A stretch of 15,807 nucleotides of DNA. It comes from CAYNYI01 sp964401455. GTDB lineage: Bacteria; Fibrobacterota; OXYB2-FULL-49-7; CAYNYI01. Of the stretch, positions 1 through 6,671 are shown in pieces (positions within the stretch are counted from its first letter, which is position 1; every line of letters begins with the position of its first letter). The stretch is taken from NCBI GenBank assembly GCA_964401455.1, contig CAYNYI010000072.1, forward strand, positions 1 to 15,807, read 5' to 3'. The notes under the pieces are model-generated. The model made no database searches, was not told where the DNA came from, and was given only the letters and a program-made list of their open reading frames with translations. The position numbers were made by a program, and so were the translations under genes.

Positions 1-435
1 ACCCGCTGACGAAGTTTTCTTTTTCGAGGTCTTTTTCTTCGATGATTTTTTCCCCGATGAGGCTCCTGTGTCAAGAGCACCGACGAGTTCAATCATAGAC
101 ATAAGGGCATTATCGCCTTTTCTTTCTCCGATTTTCAGGACCCTTGTATATCCCCCGTTACGACCGGAATACCTGGGACCAAGCTCTGAAAAAAGTTTAT
201 GAAGAAGTCCTTTGTCTTTTATATATTTAGACGCGGTTCTTATCGCATGAACATTTTTTTCACCCTTTTTGGCGTATGTTACAAGCCTGTCAACCAGTTT
301 CCTGACTTCCTTCGCTTTTTCATGAGTGGTGCGGACTCTTTCTTTATCTATTATCGAAGCGGCCAGATTGCTGAGCATCGCCTTCCTGTGGGAATAAGTC
401 CTGCCTAGTTTCTTCTTTTTAACAAGATGTCGCAT
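1..435 (-). CDS. rplQ: 50S ribosomal protein L17, 3' end cut by the window edge
   Basis: L17 binds 23S rRNA near the polypeptide exit side of the large subunit. The 145 visible codons start with MRHLVKKKKLGRTYSHRKAM, the diagnostic L17 N-terminus (RHxxxxxxLGRxxxHRxAM). The core continues through ERVRTTHEKAKEVRKLVDRL to a beta-rich end with GGYTRVLKIG and GDNALMSMIELV at about residues 94 to 118. After residue 118 comes a Ser/Lys tail (SSGKKSSKKKTSKKKTSS) that is still open at base 1, so the protein exceeds 145 residues against about 116 to 130 in most bacteria. The ATG at 435 lies 27 nt after rpoA and has AAGGA about 10 nt upstream. It is normally the last gene of the alpha operon. Identity is certain; the true length is not visible. 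Confidence 0.97.
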   Translation of the reverse strand, partial: MRHLVKKKKLGRTYSHRKAMLSNLAASIIDKERVRTTHEKAKEVRKLVDRLVTYAKKGEKNVHAIRTASKYIKDKGLLHKLFSELGPRYSGRNGGYTRVLKIGERKGDNALMSMIELVGALDTGASSGKKSSKKKTSKKKTSSAG

Positions 436-462
436 TTTCAATAAATCCTTTTAATATATAAT

Positions 463-1461
463 TTAGTCTTCATCAAGATCGTCATACTGAGAAACATCCA
501 TGCCGAAACCGAGCCCCATATTATTAAGTATATTTGTGAGCTCGATCAATGATTTACGGCCAAAGTTTTTATATTTCAGCATGTCTTGTTCCTGGTTACG
601 TACAAGGTCTCTTATGGTATGGATATTGGCGAGCCTTAGACAGTTGGACGACCTGACCGACAACTCAAGTTCATCAACACGCATATCAAGAAGCTTTTTA
701 ATCCTCAACTTTTCTTCATCAACTTTTTTGTCTTCTTCCTCAGCAAGTTCGCCTTCAAAATTGACAAAAATACTGAAATGGTTGATAAGAAGTTTCGCTG
801 CATAAGCAAGGGAATCTTCCGGGTTAATAGAGCCATCTGTCTCAATCTCGACAATAAGTTTTTCGAAATCTGTGTTCTCTCCGAGACGGTCGCTCTCTAC
901 ATTGAAGTTTGCCTTTTTTATAGGAGAGAAATAAGAATCAAGCGGAATAACACCAATGGGCATATCATCCTTTTTATTCTTGTCCGAAGAAACCCAACCG
1001 CGTCCGGCATTTACATAAAGTTCCATTTCAAGACCTTTTGAATCGCTTCCGATCGTAGCTATGTGCATATCCTTATTAAGAATAGATACATCCGGATTCT
1101 CATCAATATCTCCTGCCTTGACTTCTCCTTCACCCTGTACACTCAAACGCAGAACAGCGGACTCATCCGCGTCAAGTTTAAGACGGAGATTCTTGAGGTT
1201 GAGTATGATATGGGCAACATCCTCGACTACTCCCGGTATAGTAGAGTACTCATGCTGAACACCTTTAATTTTCACTGCGGTCACCGCAGCACCCTGGAGA
1301 GATGACAACATAACTCTCCGCAGGGCATTTCCAAGGGTATGACCGTAACCTCTTTCAAGAGGTCCAACGAAAAACTTTCCGTTGATTTCAGGGTCTTTAC
1401 CCTTCATGTATTCTTCGTCTCGCTGTACCGCTTTGGGCATTTGAAGGTTTTTCCACCTCAT
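463..1461 (-). CDS. rpoA: DNA-directed RNA polymerase subunit alpha
   Basis: The alpha dimer is the scaffold on which beta and beta' assemble, and its C-terminal domain touches UP-element DNA and activators. The 332 residues show the N-terminal dimerisation domain with PLERGYGHTLGNALRR (about 34 to 49) and GVQHEYSTIPGVVEDV (about 67 to 82). An acidic linker at about 237 to 250 (ELAEEEDKKVDEE) follows. The helix-hairpin-helix C-terminal domain holds VDELELSVRSSNCL, where Arg270, Asn273 and Cys274 correspond to DNA-contacting R265, N268 and neighbouring C269 of E. coli. The start MRWKNLQMPK resembles FCB-group alpha subunits. The ATG at 1461 has GGAGA 10 nt upstream. It sits between rpsD and rplQ as in the classical alpha operon and appears complete and intact. 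Confidence 0.98.
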   Translation of the reverse strand: MRWKNLQMPKAVQRDEEYMKGKDPEINGKFFVGPLERGYGHTLGNALRRVMLSSLQGAAVTAVKIKGVQHEYSTIPGVVEDVAHIILNLKNLRLKLDADESAVLRLSVQGEGEVKAGDIDENPDVSILNKDMHIATIGSDSKGLEMELYVNAGRGWVSSDKNKKDDMPIGVIPLDSYFSPIKKANFNVESDRLGENTDFEKLIVEIETDGSINPEDSLAYAAKLLINHFSIFVNFEGELAEEEDKKVDEEKLRIKKLLDMRVDELELSVRSSNCLRLANIHTIRDLVRNQEQDMLKYKNFGRKSLIELTNILNNMGLGFGMDVSQYDDLDED

Positions 1462-1507
1462 ATGGCCGTTCTCTCCAATGTAGTTAAATTAAAAATCCTG
1501 TTATTTC

Positions 1508-2137
1508 TTATTTTGAATACAACTCAACAATAAGCTGAGCCTGTATATCGACAGGTATCTGATCACGCGACGGCATCTCAAGAAGCCTGCCTTTCAGATT
1601 GACCTTATCAACTTCAAGCCAGTCAACACCGGGTTTTCCGGTGCTTCGTTTAAGTGCAGCATGAATAATTTCTATTTTATTGCTCTTGGGCTTAACCTGT
1701 ATTTCATCATTAACTGCTACGTGTATTGAAGGCACATTAGCCTTTTTACCGTTAAGAAGATAATGGTTGTGCAATATAAGCTGTCGTGCCGCGGTTCTGG
1801 AAGGAGCCAGCCCCATTCTGTAAACCACATTATCAAACCTTGTCTCAAGTTTCCTGAGAAGGTTTTCACCGGTAACACCTTTTTCTGTATTCGCTTTCTT
1901 GTAATAATTCAGAAACTGCTTTTCAAGAATGCCGTAGATTCTTTTGGCTTTCTGCTTTTCACGAAGCTGGAGACCGTACTCTGAATCCCCGCGCCTTCTA
2001 GACTGACCATGCTGCCCAGGAGCAAAAGCCCTGCGTTCAAAGGCACATTTCTCTGAATAGCATCTTTCCCCTTTCAGGAAAAGCTTTGTTTTTTCTCTTC
2101 TGCAAAGCTTGCATTTGGGGCCTCTGTATACAGCCAT
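1508..2137 (-). CDS. rpsD: 30S ribosomal protein S4, zinc-binding form
   Basis: S4 is a primary 16S rRNA binder that starts assembly of the 30S body, helps hold the decoding region and, in many bacteria, represses its own operon. The 209-residue protein has four cysteines at 9, 12, 26 and 31 (C-x2-C-x13-C-x4-C), the spacing of the zinc site in Thermus S4; many S4 proteins have lost it. The S4 RNA-binding domain begins near residue 97 (TRFDNVVYRMGLAPSRTAAR) and includes LILHNHYLLNGKKANVPS. The ATG at 2137 has GGAGGA about 9 nt upstream. The gene lies 28 nt after rpsK and 46 nt before rpoA. No S4 pseudoknot target could be recognised upstream of rpsM by eye. Confidence 0.98.
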   Translation of the reverse strand: MAVYRGPKCKLCRREKTKLFLKGERCYSEKCAFERRAFAPGQHGQSRRRGDSEYGLQLREKQKAKRIYGILEKQFLNYYKKANTEKGVTGENLLRKLETRFDNVVYRMGLAPSRTAARQLILHNHYLLNGKKANVPSIHVAVNDEIQVKPKSNKIEIIHAALKRSTGKPGVDWLEVDKVNLKGRLLEMPSRDQIPVDIQAQLIVELYSK

Positions 2138-2165
2138 ACTTATCTGTCCTCCGATATATGTTTCA

Positions 2166-2552
2166 TTATACTCTTCTGCGTTTTCTGGGTCGGCATCCGT
2201 TATGCGGTACCGAAGTTCTGTCTACAATTCTTTTAATATCCAGCCCGCCGGCTTTAAGACCACGTATCGCGGCTTCACGCCCGGCGCCGCCCCCTTTGAG
2301 AGTAACCTCAACGGAGCGCATTCCGTAATCCGTTATTGTTCTCGCAAGCTGCTCCGCGGCAGTTGTTGCGGCGTAAGGCATGGATTTTCTGGCGCCTTTG
2401 TAACCCGCCTTTCCTGATGAGGTCCACCCGACGACATTACCGGCCCCATCAGTTATTGTTATAATGGTATTGTTGAAAGTGGCTCTGATAAAAGCCGTAC
2501 CATGAGAATCTACTTTTTTCTTAACTTTTTTTTTCGAAGTTTCTGAAGCCAT
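2166..2552 (-). CDS. rpsK: 30S ribosomal protein S11
   Basis: S11 lies on the 30S platform near the E site and contacts the 690 loop region of 16S rRNA. The 128 residues show the family pattern: HGTAFIRATFNNTIITITD (about 17 to 35), GWTSSGKAGYKGARKSMPYA (about 42 to 61), the AAEQLARTITDYGM helix, VEVTLKGGGAGREAAIRGL and the C-terminal RTSVPHNGCRPRKRRRV that contacts rRNA. The N-terminal Lys/Ser-rich stretch (ETSKKKVKKKV) is typical. The ATG at 2552 follows AAGGAG with a 10-nt spacer. It is flanked by rpsM (18 nt) and rpsD (28 nt). Length is normal and there is no sign of damage. Confidence 0.98.
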   Translation of the reverse strand: MASETSKKKVKKKVDSHGTAFIRATFNNTIITITDGAGNVVGWTSSGKAGYKGARKSMPYAATTAAEQLARTITDYGMRSVEVTLKGGGAGREAAIRGLKAGGLDIKRIVDRTSVPHNGCRPRKRRRV

Positions 2553-2570
2553 CAGATTAACTCTCCTTTA

Positions 2571-2954
2571 TTATTTGGGATTCGGAGCTTTTTTCTTGCC
2601 CGCCATCGTGCGCTTAGCGCCTTTTCTGGTTCTTGAATTGTTCTTAGTATTCTGCCCGCGCAAAGGAAGACCTCGTTTATGCCTGAGTCCACGGTAACTT
2701 CCGATTTCCATGAGACGTTTAATATCCATTGTGCGCTGGGAACGAAGTGTGCCCTCTACAGAATAAACGTTTTCAAGCAGCTTTCTAATATCCGCTATCT
2801 GATCATCGGTCAGGTCTTTAACACGAGTATCTTCGCTAACCTTAATTTCTTTGAGTATCTTTGAAGCGGTCGTCCTGCCAACACCGTAAATATATGTAAG
2901 CCCTATGACCGTGCGCTTGTTGTTTGGAACATCAACTCCGACTATTCGAGCCAA
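2571..2954 (-). CDS. rpsM: 30S ribosomal protein S13, TTG start
   Basis: S13 is a head protein that forms the B1 bridges to the large subunit and touches P-site tRNA through its basic tail. The 127 residues begin ARIVGVDVPNNKRTVIGLTY after the initiator and have the helix-two-turn-helix (YIYGVGRTTASKIL, about 22 to 35). The conserved SYRGLRHKRGLPLRGQ follows at about 87 to 102, then a Lys/Arg tail (NSRTRKGAKRTMAGKKK). The start codon is TTG (minus strand 2954 to 2952): the encoded sequence matches the family from its first residue and a full AAGGAGG lies 6 nt upstream, so a downstream ATG is unlikely. It opens the alpha block, 24 nt after rpmJ. In the classical model S4 represses at this gene. 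Confidence 0.97.
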   Translation of the reverse strand: MARIVGVDVPNNKRTVIGLTYIYGVGRTTASKILKEIKVSEDTRVKDLTDDQIADIRKLLENVYSVEGTLRSQRTMDIKRLMEIGSYRGLRHKRGLPLRGQNTKNNSRTRKGAKRTMAGKKKAPNPK

Positions 2955-2960
2955 ATCAGC

Positions 2961-2967
2961 CCTCCTT
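2961..2967 (-). promoter_or_regulatory. Strong Shine-Dalgarno for the TTG start of rpsM
   Basis: The minus strand reads AAGGAGG here, a full match to the anti-Shine-Dalgarno, followed by a 6-nt spacer and TTG. It fixes the rpsM start at 2954 and may compensate for the weak start codon. Confidence 0.85.
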
Positions 2968-2978
2968 TATTATTAAAA

Positions 2979-3092
2979 CTATCCCTGACGCTGCTTATGT
3001 TTAGGATTGCTGCATACAATCCTGATTACGCCGTTCCTTTTTATTATCTTGCACTTGTCGCAAATTTTTTTTACCGATGCTCTAACTTTCAT
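2979..3092 (-). CDS. rpmJ: 50S ribosomal protein L36, zinc-ribbon form
   Basis: This small gene is easily missed because it encodes only 37 residues. L36 is the smallest large-subunit protein and stabilises 23S rRNA near the base of the L7/L12 stalk. Translation of the minus strand from ATG at 3092 gives MKVRASVKKICDKCKIIKRN followed by GVIRIVCSNPKHKQRQG and a TAG stop. Cys11, Cys14, Cys27 and His32 form the C-x2-C-x12-C-x4-H zinc site of the C+ form. It lies 11 nt after infA and 24 nt before rpsM, the standard position in the spc/alpha junction. Full length and intact; identity is certain. Confidence 0.97.
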   Translation of the reverse strand: MKVRASVKKICDKCKIIKRNGVIRIVCSNPKHKQRQG

Positions 3093-3103
3093 TTTTCTAC
3101 CTC

Positions 3104-3322
3104 TTATTTATATCTGTATTTAATTCTGGCCCTGTTCAAGTCATACGGGGACATCTCAAGGAGTACCCTGTCACCTGGCAGAATTTTTATATAGTGCATA
3201 CGCATCTTACCTGCAATATGCGCAAGCACCTTATGTTTATTATCAAGTTCTACTCTGAATGTCGCATTCGGCAGTGCTTCAAGCACTGTACCTTCAATCT
3301 CAATCGCCTCTTCTTTTGCCAT
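3104..3322 (-). CDS. infA: Translation initiation factor IF-1
   Basis: IF-1 is an OB-fold protein that occupies the 30S A site during initiation and aids IF-2 and IF-3. The 72 residues match the family in length and sequence: MAKEEAIEIEGTVLEALPNA, then FRVELDNKHKVLAHIAGKMR and the C-terminal GDRVLLEMSPYDLNRARIKYRYK (family consensus GDxVxVExSPYDLxxGRIxYRxK). Here the consensus glycine before RI is alanine (NRARIKYR), a small deviation. The ATG at 3322 has only a weak purine-rich stretch upstream (GGGAAAA, close to the start), so its ribosome binding site is among the poorest in the window. It lies 17 nt after map and 11 nt before rpmJ. Confidence 0.97.
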   Translation of the reverse strand: MAKEEAIEIEGTVLEALPNATFRVELDNKHKVLAHIAGKMRMHYIKILPGDRVLLEMSPYDLNRARIKYRYK

Positions 3323-3339
3323 GTTTTCCCAAATCCGTC

Positions 3340-4113
3340 TTAATATAAAATTTCAAGTCTGTTATCTGTCAATATTTTAGGACCACCGTCAACCACCGCT
3401 ACTGTGTGCTCAAAATGAGCGGAAAGACTTCCGTCTTCAGTTTTCACAGTCCAACCGTCTTCTTCTGTATAGACAGAATGTGCTCCCAGATTAACCATCG
3501 GCTCTATGGCGAAAATCATCCCGTTTTCTATCCTCGAACGGTCATTGTTTTTGCTTATATAGTTCGGAATCTGCGGATCCTCATGCAAATTAGTCCCTAT
3601 TCCGTGACCTACAAGCACCTTTACCGCTGAACATCCGGCAGCTTTTATAACGCCGTCAACCGCCGCGGAGATATCCGAAACACGATTACCGACTCTGGTA
3701 GCTTCTATTCCTGTAAAAAGAGCCTTCTGAGTCGTTTCAAGAAGATTTTTAACTTCCCGTTTCTTAATCTGTCCGAAAGTAAAAGTATAGGCAGAATCAC
3801 TGAAATAACCATTCAAATCAACACCTATATCAACACTGACAAGATCACCAACTTTAAAGACCTGACTCTTTGAAGGTATTCCGTGAACAACAGTATCATT
3901 CAGGGAAATACATGCACTTCCGGGAAAACCGCTATACCCGAGGAAAGCAGGCCTTGCCCCCTTTTCCCTGATAAAGCTTTCAATTTCACGGTCCAGATCA
4001 AACGAAGTCATTCCCGGTGTGATCTTCTCACCGACCATCTCAAATGTACGCGCGAGAATATCGGCACTTTCGGATATCTTTTCAATCTCTTCCAAAGAAC
4101 GAATATTAATCAA
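3340..4113 (-). CDS. map: Methionine aminopeptidase, type I
   Basis: The enzyme removes the initiator methionine from nascent proteins at the ribosome exit. The 257-residue pita-bread domain has all five metal ligands: Asp95 (SVDIG), Asp106 (FSDSA), His170 (GHGIG), Glu204 (FAIEP) and Glu235 (HFEHT), matching E. coli D97, D108, H171, E204 and E235. Substrate-contacting His77 (VVHGIP) and His177 (LHEDP) are also present. There is no N-terminal zinc-finger or SH3-like extension, so it is the short type Ia form. The start is TTG at 4113, giving INIRSLEEIEKISES as in the family, with GGAGGGG 8 nt upstream. It lies 4 nt after secY; adk, which often separates the two, is absent. The tight spacing suggests coupling to secY translation. 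Confidence 0.96.
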   Translation of the reverse strand: MINIRSLEEIEKISESADILARTFEMVGEKITPGMTSFDLDREIESFIREKGARPAFLGYSGFPGSACISLNDTVVHGIPSKSQVFKVGDLVSVDIGVDLNGYFSDSAYTFTFGQIKKREVKNLLETTQKALFTGIEATRVGNRVSDISAAVDGVIKAAGCSAVKVLVGHGIGTNLHEDPQIPNYISKNNDRSRIENGMIFAIEPMVNLGAHSVYTEEDGWTVKTEDGSLSAHFEHTVAVVDGGPKILTDNRLEILY

Positions 4114-4117
4114 TTAC

Positions 4118-5452
4118 TCAGCCCCTCCGGCCCCTTATCCTTCCTTTTTTCAGAAAACCGTCATAATGTCTCATCATTAACTGAGATTCGATTTGCTGCA
4201 ATGTGTCAAGCGCTACTCCAACGACAATCAACACGCTTGTACCGCCAAAAAAGAAGCTGACATTGGCTACATTTATAAGAAGAAAGGGCGCTATAGCAAT
4301 AAGCGCGAGAAAAATTGCGCCCGGAAGAGTAATTCTGGTAAGTATTGTATCAAGGTATTGCGCAGTCTTTCTTCCGGGACGTTTTCCCGGAATAAAGCTG
4401 CCCTGCTTTTTCAGATTATCCGCTACCTCAAGAGGATTAAAAGTAATAGCAGTGTAAAAATATGTAAAGAATACTATCAAAAGCCCAAAAAAAGCGTTGT
4501 ATAAAAGAGCTCCCGGAGTAAATCTGTTGGCTATCCATTCCATAAACCCGCTGTCCGGCATAAAAGTAGCGAGTGTTTGCGGAAAAGCCATTATTGAACT
4601 TGCAAAAATAACCGGGATAACACCGGCCTGGTTAACTCTAAGAGGAAGAAAATTACTTGCGCCACCATACATTTTTCGTCCAACAACACGCTTAGGCGTC
4701 TGTATCGGTATTCGCCGCTGACCAAGAGTCACAAGAACGATAAAAGCGACCATAGCAAATATAAAGGCAAGAATTACAATTTCAAGAAAAGGTGACCTTG
4801 TCCCGCTAATCAGCATTTTCGTTTCATTCATTATTGCGTATGGAAGCCGGGCTACAATTCCTATGAAAATTATTAGAGAAATTCCGTTTCCAATACCTCT
4901 TGCGGTAATCTGTTCTCCGAGCCACATTATAAAGACTGTCCCTGTTGTCAGGGAAAGTACCGCGAAGAATTTAAATCGAAGCGGTGAAAAATATTGCACA
5001 ATTATCGGTTCGCCATTCTGAGGCGGAATACTCAATAGCCATACAGAGATACCGAGTGCCTGAACAGACGCAAGCGCCAATGTTCCGTACCTTGTATACT
5101 GAGTTATTTTCGCCCTTCCCTCCTGTCCTTCTTTTTGCAGCTGTTGAATTGACGGAATAACAGTTCCTAAAAGCTGAATAATAATAGAGGCGCTTATATA
5201 AGGCATTATACCCAAAGCAAAAATAGTTGCTCTTTTGAAAGCCCCTCCTACAAACATATCAAAAAGTCCAAAAAGTGTGCCCTGAGACTGGGAAAAAAAA
5301 CTCGAAAGCGCATCCGGATTAATACCGGGAATAGGTATATGAGCGCCTATCCTGTATATAAAAAGGATAAAAAGAGTAAAAAGTATTTTTTTACGCAGAT
5401 CGGGTATCGCAAAAATATTTTTAATTTTATCTATCAATTCAGATAACCTCAC
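4118..5452 (-). CDS. secY: Protein translocase subunit SecY
   Basis: SecY is the pore of the SecYEG channel that exports and inserts proteins at the cytoplasmic membrane. The 444 residues give the expected ten hydrophobic segments, at roughly 23-40, 74-98, 122-142, 160-178, 188-206, 222-244, 273-295, 317-338, 374-395 and 398-416. Conserved stretches include IGAHIPIPGI, the plug region before FKRATIFALGIMPYISASII, QLQKEGQEGR, LGEQITARGIGNG, VNQAGVIPVIFASS and the cytoplasmic loop NPLEVADNLKKQGSFIPGKR. The end MMRHYDGFLKKGRIRGRRG is typical. The start is taken as GTG at 5452, overlapping rplO by 14 nt, with AAGGA only 4 nt upstream. A TTG at 5437, just past the rplO stop and 9 nt after GAGG, is an alternative that would remove five residues. 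Confidence 0.95.
   Translation of the reverse strand: MRLSELIDKIKNIFAIPDLRKKILFTLFILFIYRIGAHIPIPGINPDALSSFFSQSQGTLFGLFDMFVGGAFKRATIFALGIMPYISASIIIQLLGTVIPSIQQLQKEGQEGRAKITQYTRYGTLALASVQALGISVWLLSIPPQNGEPIIVQYFSPLRFKFFAVLSLTTGTVFIMWLGEQITARGIGNGISLIIFIGIVARLPYAIMNETKMLISGTRSPFLEIVILAFIFAMVAFIVLVTLGQRRIPIQTPKRVVGRKMYGGASNFLPLRVNQAGVIPVIFASSIMAFPQTLATFMPDSGFMEWIANRFTPGALLYNAFFGLLIVFFTYFYTAITFNPLEVADNLKKQGSFIPGKRPGRKTAQYLDTILTRITLPGAIFLALIAIAPFLLINVANVSFFFGGTSVLIVVGVALDTLQQIESQLMMRHYDGFLKKGRIRGRRG
4122..4128 (-). promoter_or_regulatory. Shine-Dalgarno inside the end of secY for the TTG start of map
   Basis: The minus strand reads GGAGGGG within the last codons of secY, 8 nt before the TTG of map. 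Placed inside the upstream gene, it supports the 4113 start and translational coupling of map to secY. Confidence 0.75.
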
Positions 5453-5885
5453 ACTTTCCTTTTGCTTTTTCTATCTTCGTCTTTGCGGATTTGCTGAATG
5501 CATGAGCAACGACTTTTATGGGTCTTGATATCTCCCCGTCACCAAGAACCTTGACCTTCATCTCTGCTGTTTTTATAAGACCAAGATTCCTCATAACAGG
5601 AATATCAAGAACCTCAAGACTGTCATCAATCCTGTCTTCGATTCTTTTCAGATTGACAACCTGATACTCGTCCTTAAAATGGTTATAGAAACCTCTCTTG
5701 GGAAGTCTCCTCATTATGGGCATCTGACCGCCCTCGAACCAGGCTCTCTTTTTGGAACCTGACCTGGCACGCTGCCCGTTTGAGCCTCGTCCCGCAGTGG
5801 TCCCCAGACCGCTTCCGGTTCCGCGACCGACGCGTTTTCTGTTTTTTACAGAACCTTTATTTGGTTTTAAATTCGAAAGATACAT
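5439..5885 (-). CDS. rplO: 50S ribosomal protein L15
   Basis: L15 is a late-assembly large-subunit protein that reaches into 23S rRNA. The 148 residues begin MYLSNLKPNKGSVKNRKRVG and show the basic, glycine-rich N-terminal extension GRGTGSGLGTTAGRGSNGQR. Next come GGQMPIMRRLPKRGF (about 57 to 71) and a globular C-terminus with VKVLGDGEISRPIKVVAHAFS. I place the start at ATG 5885, not at an upstream in-frame TTG at 5900. The ATG fits the usual L15 N-terminus (xLxxLKPxxGSxxxxKRVGRG), begins 1 nt after the rpmD stop and has GAGGA 8 nt upstream. The TTG would overlap that binding site. The 3' end overlaps secY by 14 nt. Confidence 0.96.
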   Translation of the reverse strand: MYLSNLKPNKGSVKNRKRVGRGTGSGLGTTAGRGSNGQRARSGSKKRAWFEGGQMPIMRRLPKRGFYNHFKDEYQVVNLKRIEDRIDDSLEVLDIPVMRNLGLIKTAEMKVKVLGDGEISRPIKVVAHAFSKSAKTKIEKAKGKCEVI

Positions 5886-5886
5886 T

Positions 5887-6069
5887 TTAGATTTCCTCAA
5901 CAGTTACTAAATGCTTGACAATATTTATCATCCCCCTTACCTCGGGGCAGTCTTTTTTGGTAACAGTATGCCTGATACGCTTAAGTCCGAGAGCATCAAG
6001 AGTTCCAAGCTGGTTCTTAAGTCTTCCGGACCTTCCCTTTATCTGAGTAATTTTCAACGATTCAGCCAC
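5887..6069 (-). CDS. rpmD: 50S ribosomal protein L30, GTG start
   Basis: L30 is a small large-subunit protein present in only part of the bacteria. The 60 residues carry LKITQIKGRSGRLKNQLGTL (family: LKITQxRSxIGxxxxxxxTL), then GLKRIRHTVTKKDCPEVRGM and INIVKHLVTVEE. The start is GTG at 6069 with an AGGGGAA purine run about 6 nt upstream. A start at the internal leucine codon would lose the four residues AESL, which other L30 proteins also vary in. It sits 14 nt after rpsE and 1 nt before rplO, the standard spc position. Length is normal for the family. Confidence 0.95.
   Translation of the reverse strand: MAESLKITQIKGRSGRLKNQLGTLDALGLKRIRHTVTKKDCPEVRGMINIVKHLVTVEEI
5894..5898 (-). promoter_or_regulatory. 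Shine-Dalgarno that decides the rplO start
   Basis: The minus strand reads GAGGA inside the last codons of rpmD, 8 nt before ATG 5885. It touches the in-frame TTG at 5900, so that codon is unlikely to be the start of L15. Confidence 0.75.
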
Positions 6070-6083
6070 TTTATCTTCCCCTT

Positions 6084-6653
6084 TTATTTATTTTCTTCTT
6101 GCTTGGCCTCTGAGATTTCCACTTCGGCAGTTTTCTTCACAGCAGAAGAGGCCTTTGGTTCTTTTTTTCTTCTTAAATAATCGAAATCATCTTTATTTTT
6201 TAACCTTGAAAGACCTTCCAAAGTTGCTCTGACAACATTTCCGGGATTTCTTGATCCGGTAATTTTAGTTAAAATATTCTTTATTCCGCAAAGTTCAATA
6301 ACCGCCCTGGCGGCACCTCCGGCGATAACTCCCGTACCTTCTGTTGCAGGACGCATAACAATCTTTGCCGCCCCGTATCGTCCGATTACTTCATGTGGAA
6401 TAGTTGTACCTCTGCGGCTGACGCTTATAAGGCTTTTTCGAGCGCCCTCAGCACCTTTTCTTATAGAATCAGCCACTTCATTGGCTTTTCCCTTACCGTA
6501 GCCTACTTTTCCGTCATTATCACCTACAACTACTGTAGCGCTGAAACCGAACCTGCGTCCACCCTTAACAACCTTGGCGACCCTGTTGATCGATACTACT
6601 TTATCGACTAGTTCCTTTTCGGTTTTATCAGCTACTATTTCTCTGTTGGACAA
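6084..6653 (-). CDS. rpsE: 30S ribosomal protein S5 with a charged C-terminal tail, TTG start
   Basis: S5 lies on the solvent side of the 30S near the mRNA entry and, with S4, influences decoding fidelity. The 189 residues begin with a short leader. The double-stranded RNA-binding fold follows: VVSINRVAKVVKGGRRFGFS (about 19 to 38), VVVGDNDGKVGYGKGKANEV, RKGAEGARKSL. The C-terminal half has GTTIPHEVIGRYGAAKIVMR, EGTGVIAGGAARAVIEL and GSRNPGNVVRATLEGL. From about residue 160 a Lys/Glu tail is added (KEPKASSAVKK, then EVEISEAKQEENK), making it longer than the 160 to 170 residues usual in many bacteria. The start is TTG at 6653 with GGGAGG 6 nt upstream; no ATG precedes the conserved core. Confidence 0.96.
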   Translation of the reverse strand: MSNREIVADKTEKELVDKVVSINRVAKVVKGGRRFGFSATVVVGDNDGKVGYGKGKANEVADSIRKGAEGARKSLISVSRRGTTIPHEVIGRYGAAKIVMRPATEGTGVIAGGAARAVIELCGIKNILTKITGSRNPGNVVRATLEGLSRLKNKDDFDYLRRKKEPKASSAVKKTAEVEISEAKQEENK

Positions 6654-6659
6654 AGAGGA

Positions 6660-6665
6660 CCTCCC
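6660..6665 (-). promoter_or_regulatory. Shine-Dalgarno for the TTG start of rpsE
   Basis: The minus strand reads GGGAGG, then 6 nt, then TTG at 6653. The near-perfect site supports TTG as the true start of S5. Confidence 0.8.
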
Positions 6666-6671
6666 TTTTAC

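Noticed and set aside
1462..1507. Possible internal promoter in the rpsD-rpoA gap
   Set aside because: The 46 nt are AT-rich but I could not find a pair of -35 and -10 boxes with proper spacing that stands out from the background.
3883..4260. A 125-codon plus-strand frame across the map-secY junction
   Set aside because: It is antisense to two intact conserved genes and shows no family resemblance.
5886..5900. Longer rplO starting at TTG 5900 (MRKSK extension)
   Set aside because: The extension overlaps the end of rpmD and its TTG falls on the GAGGA that serves ATG 5885; the ATG gives the usual L15 N-terminus.
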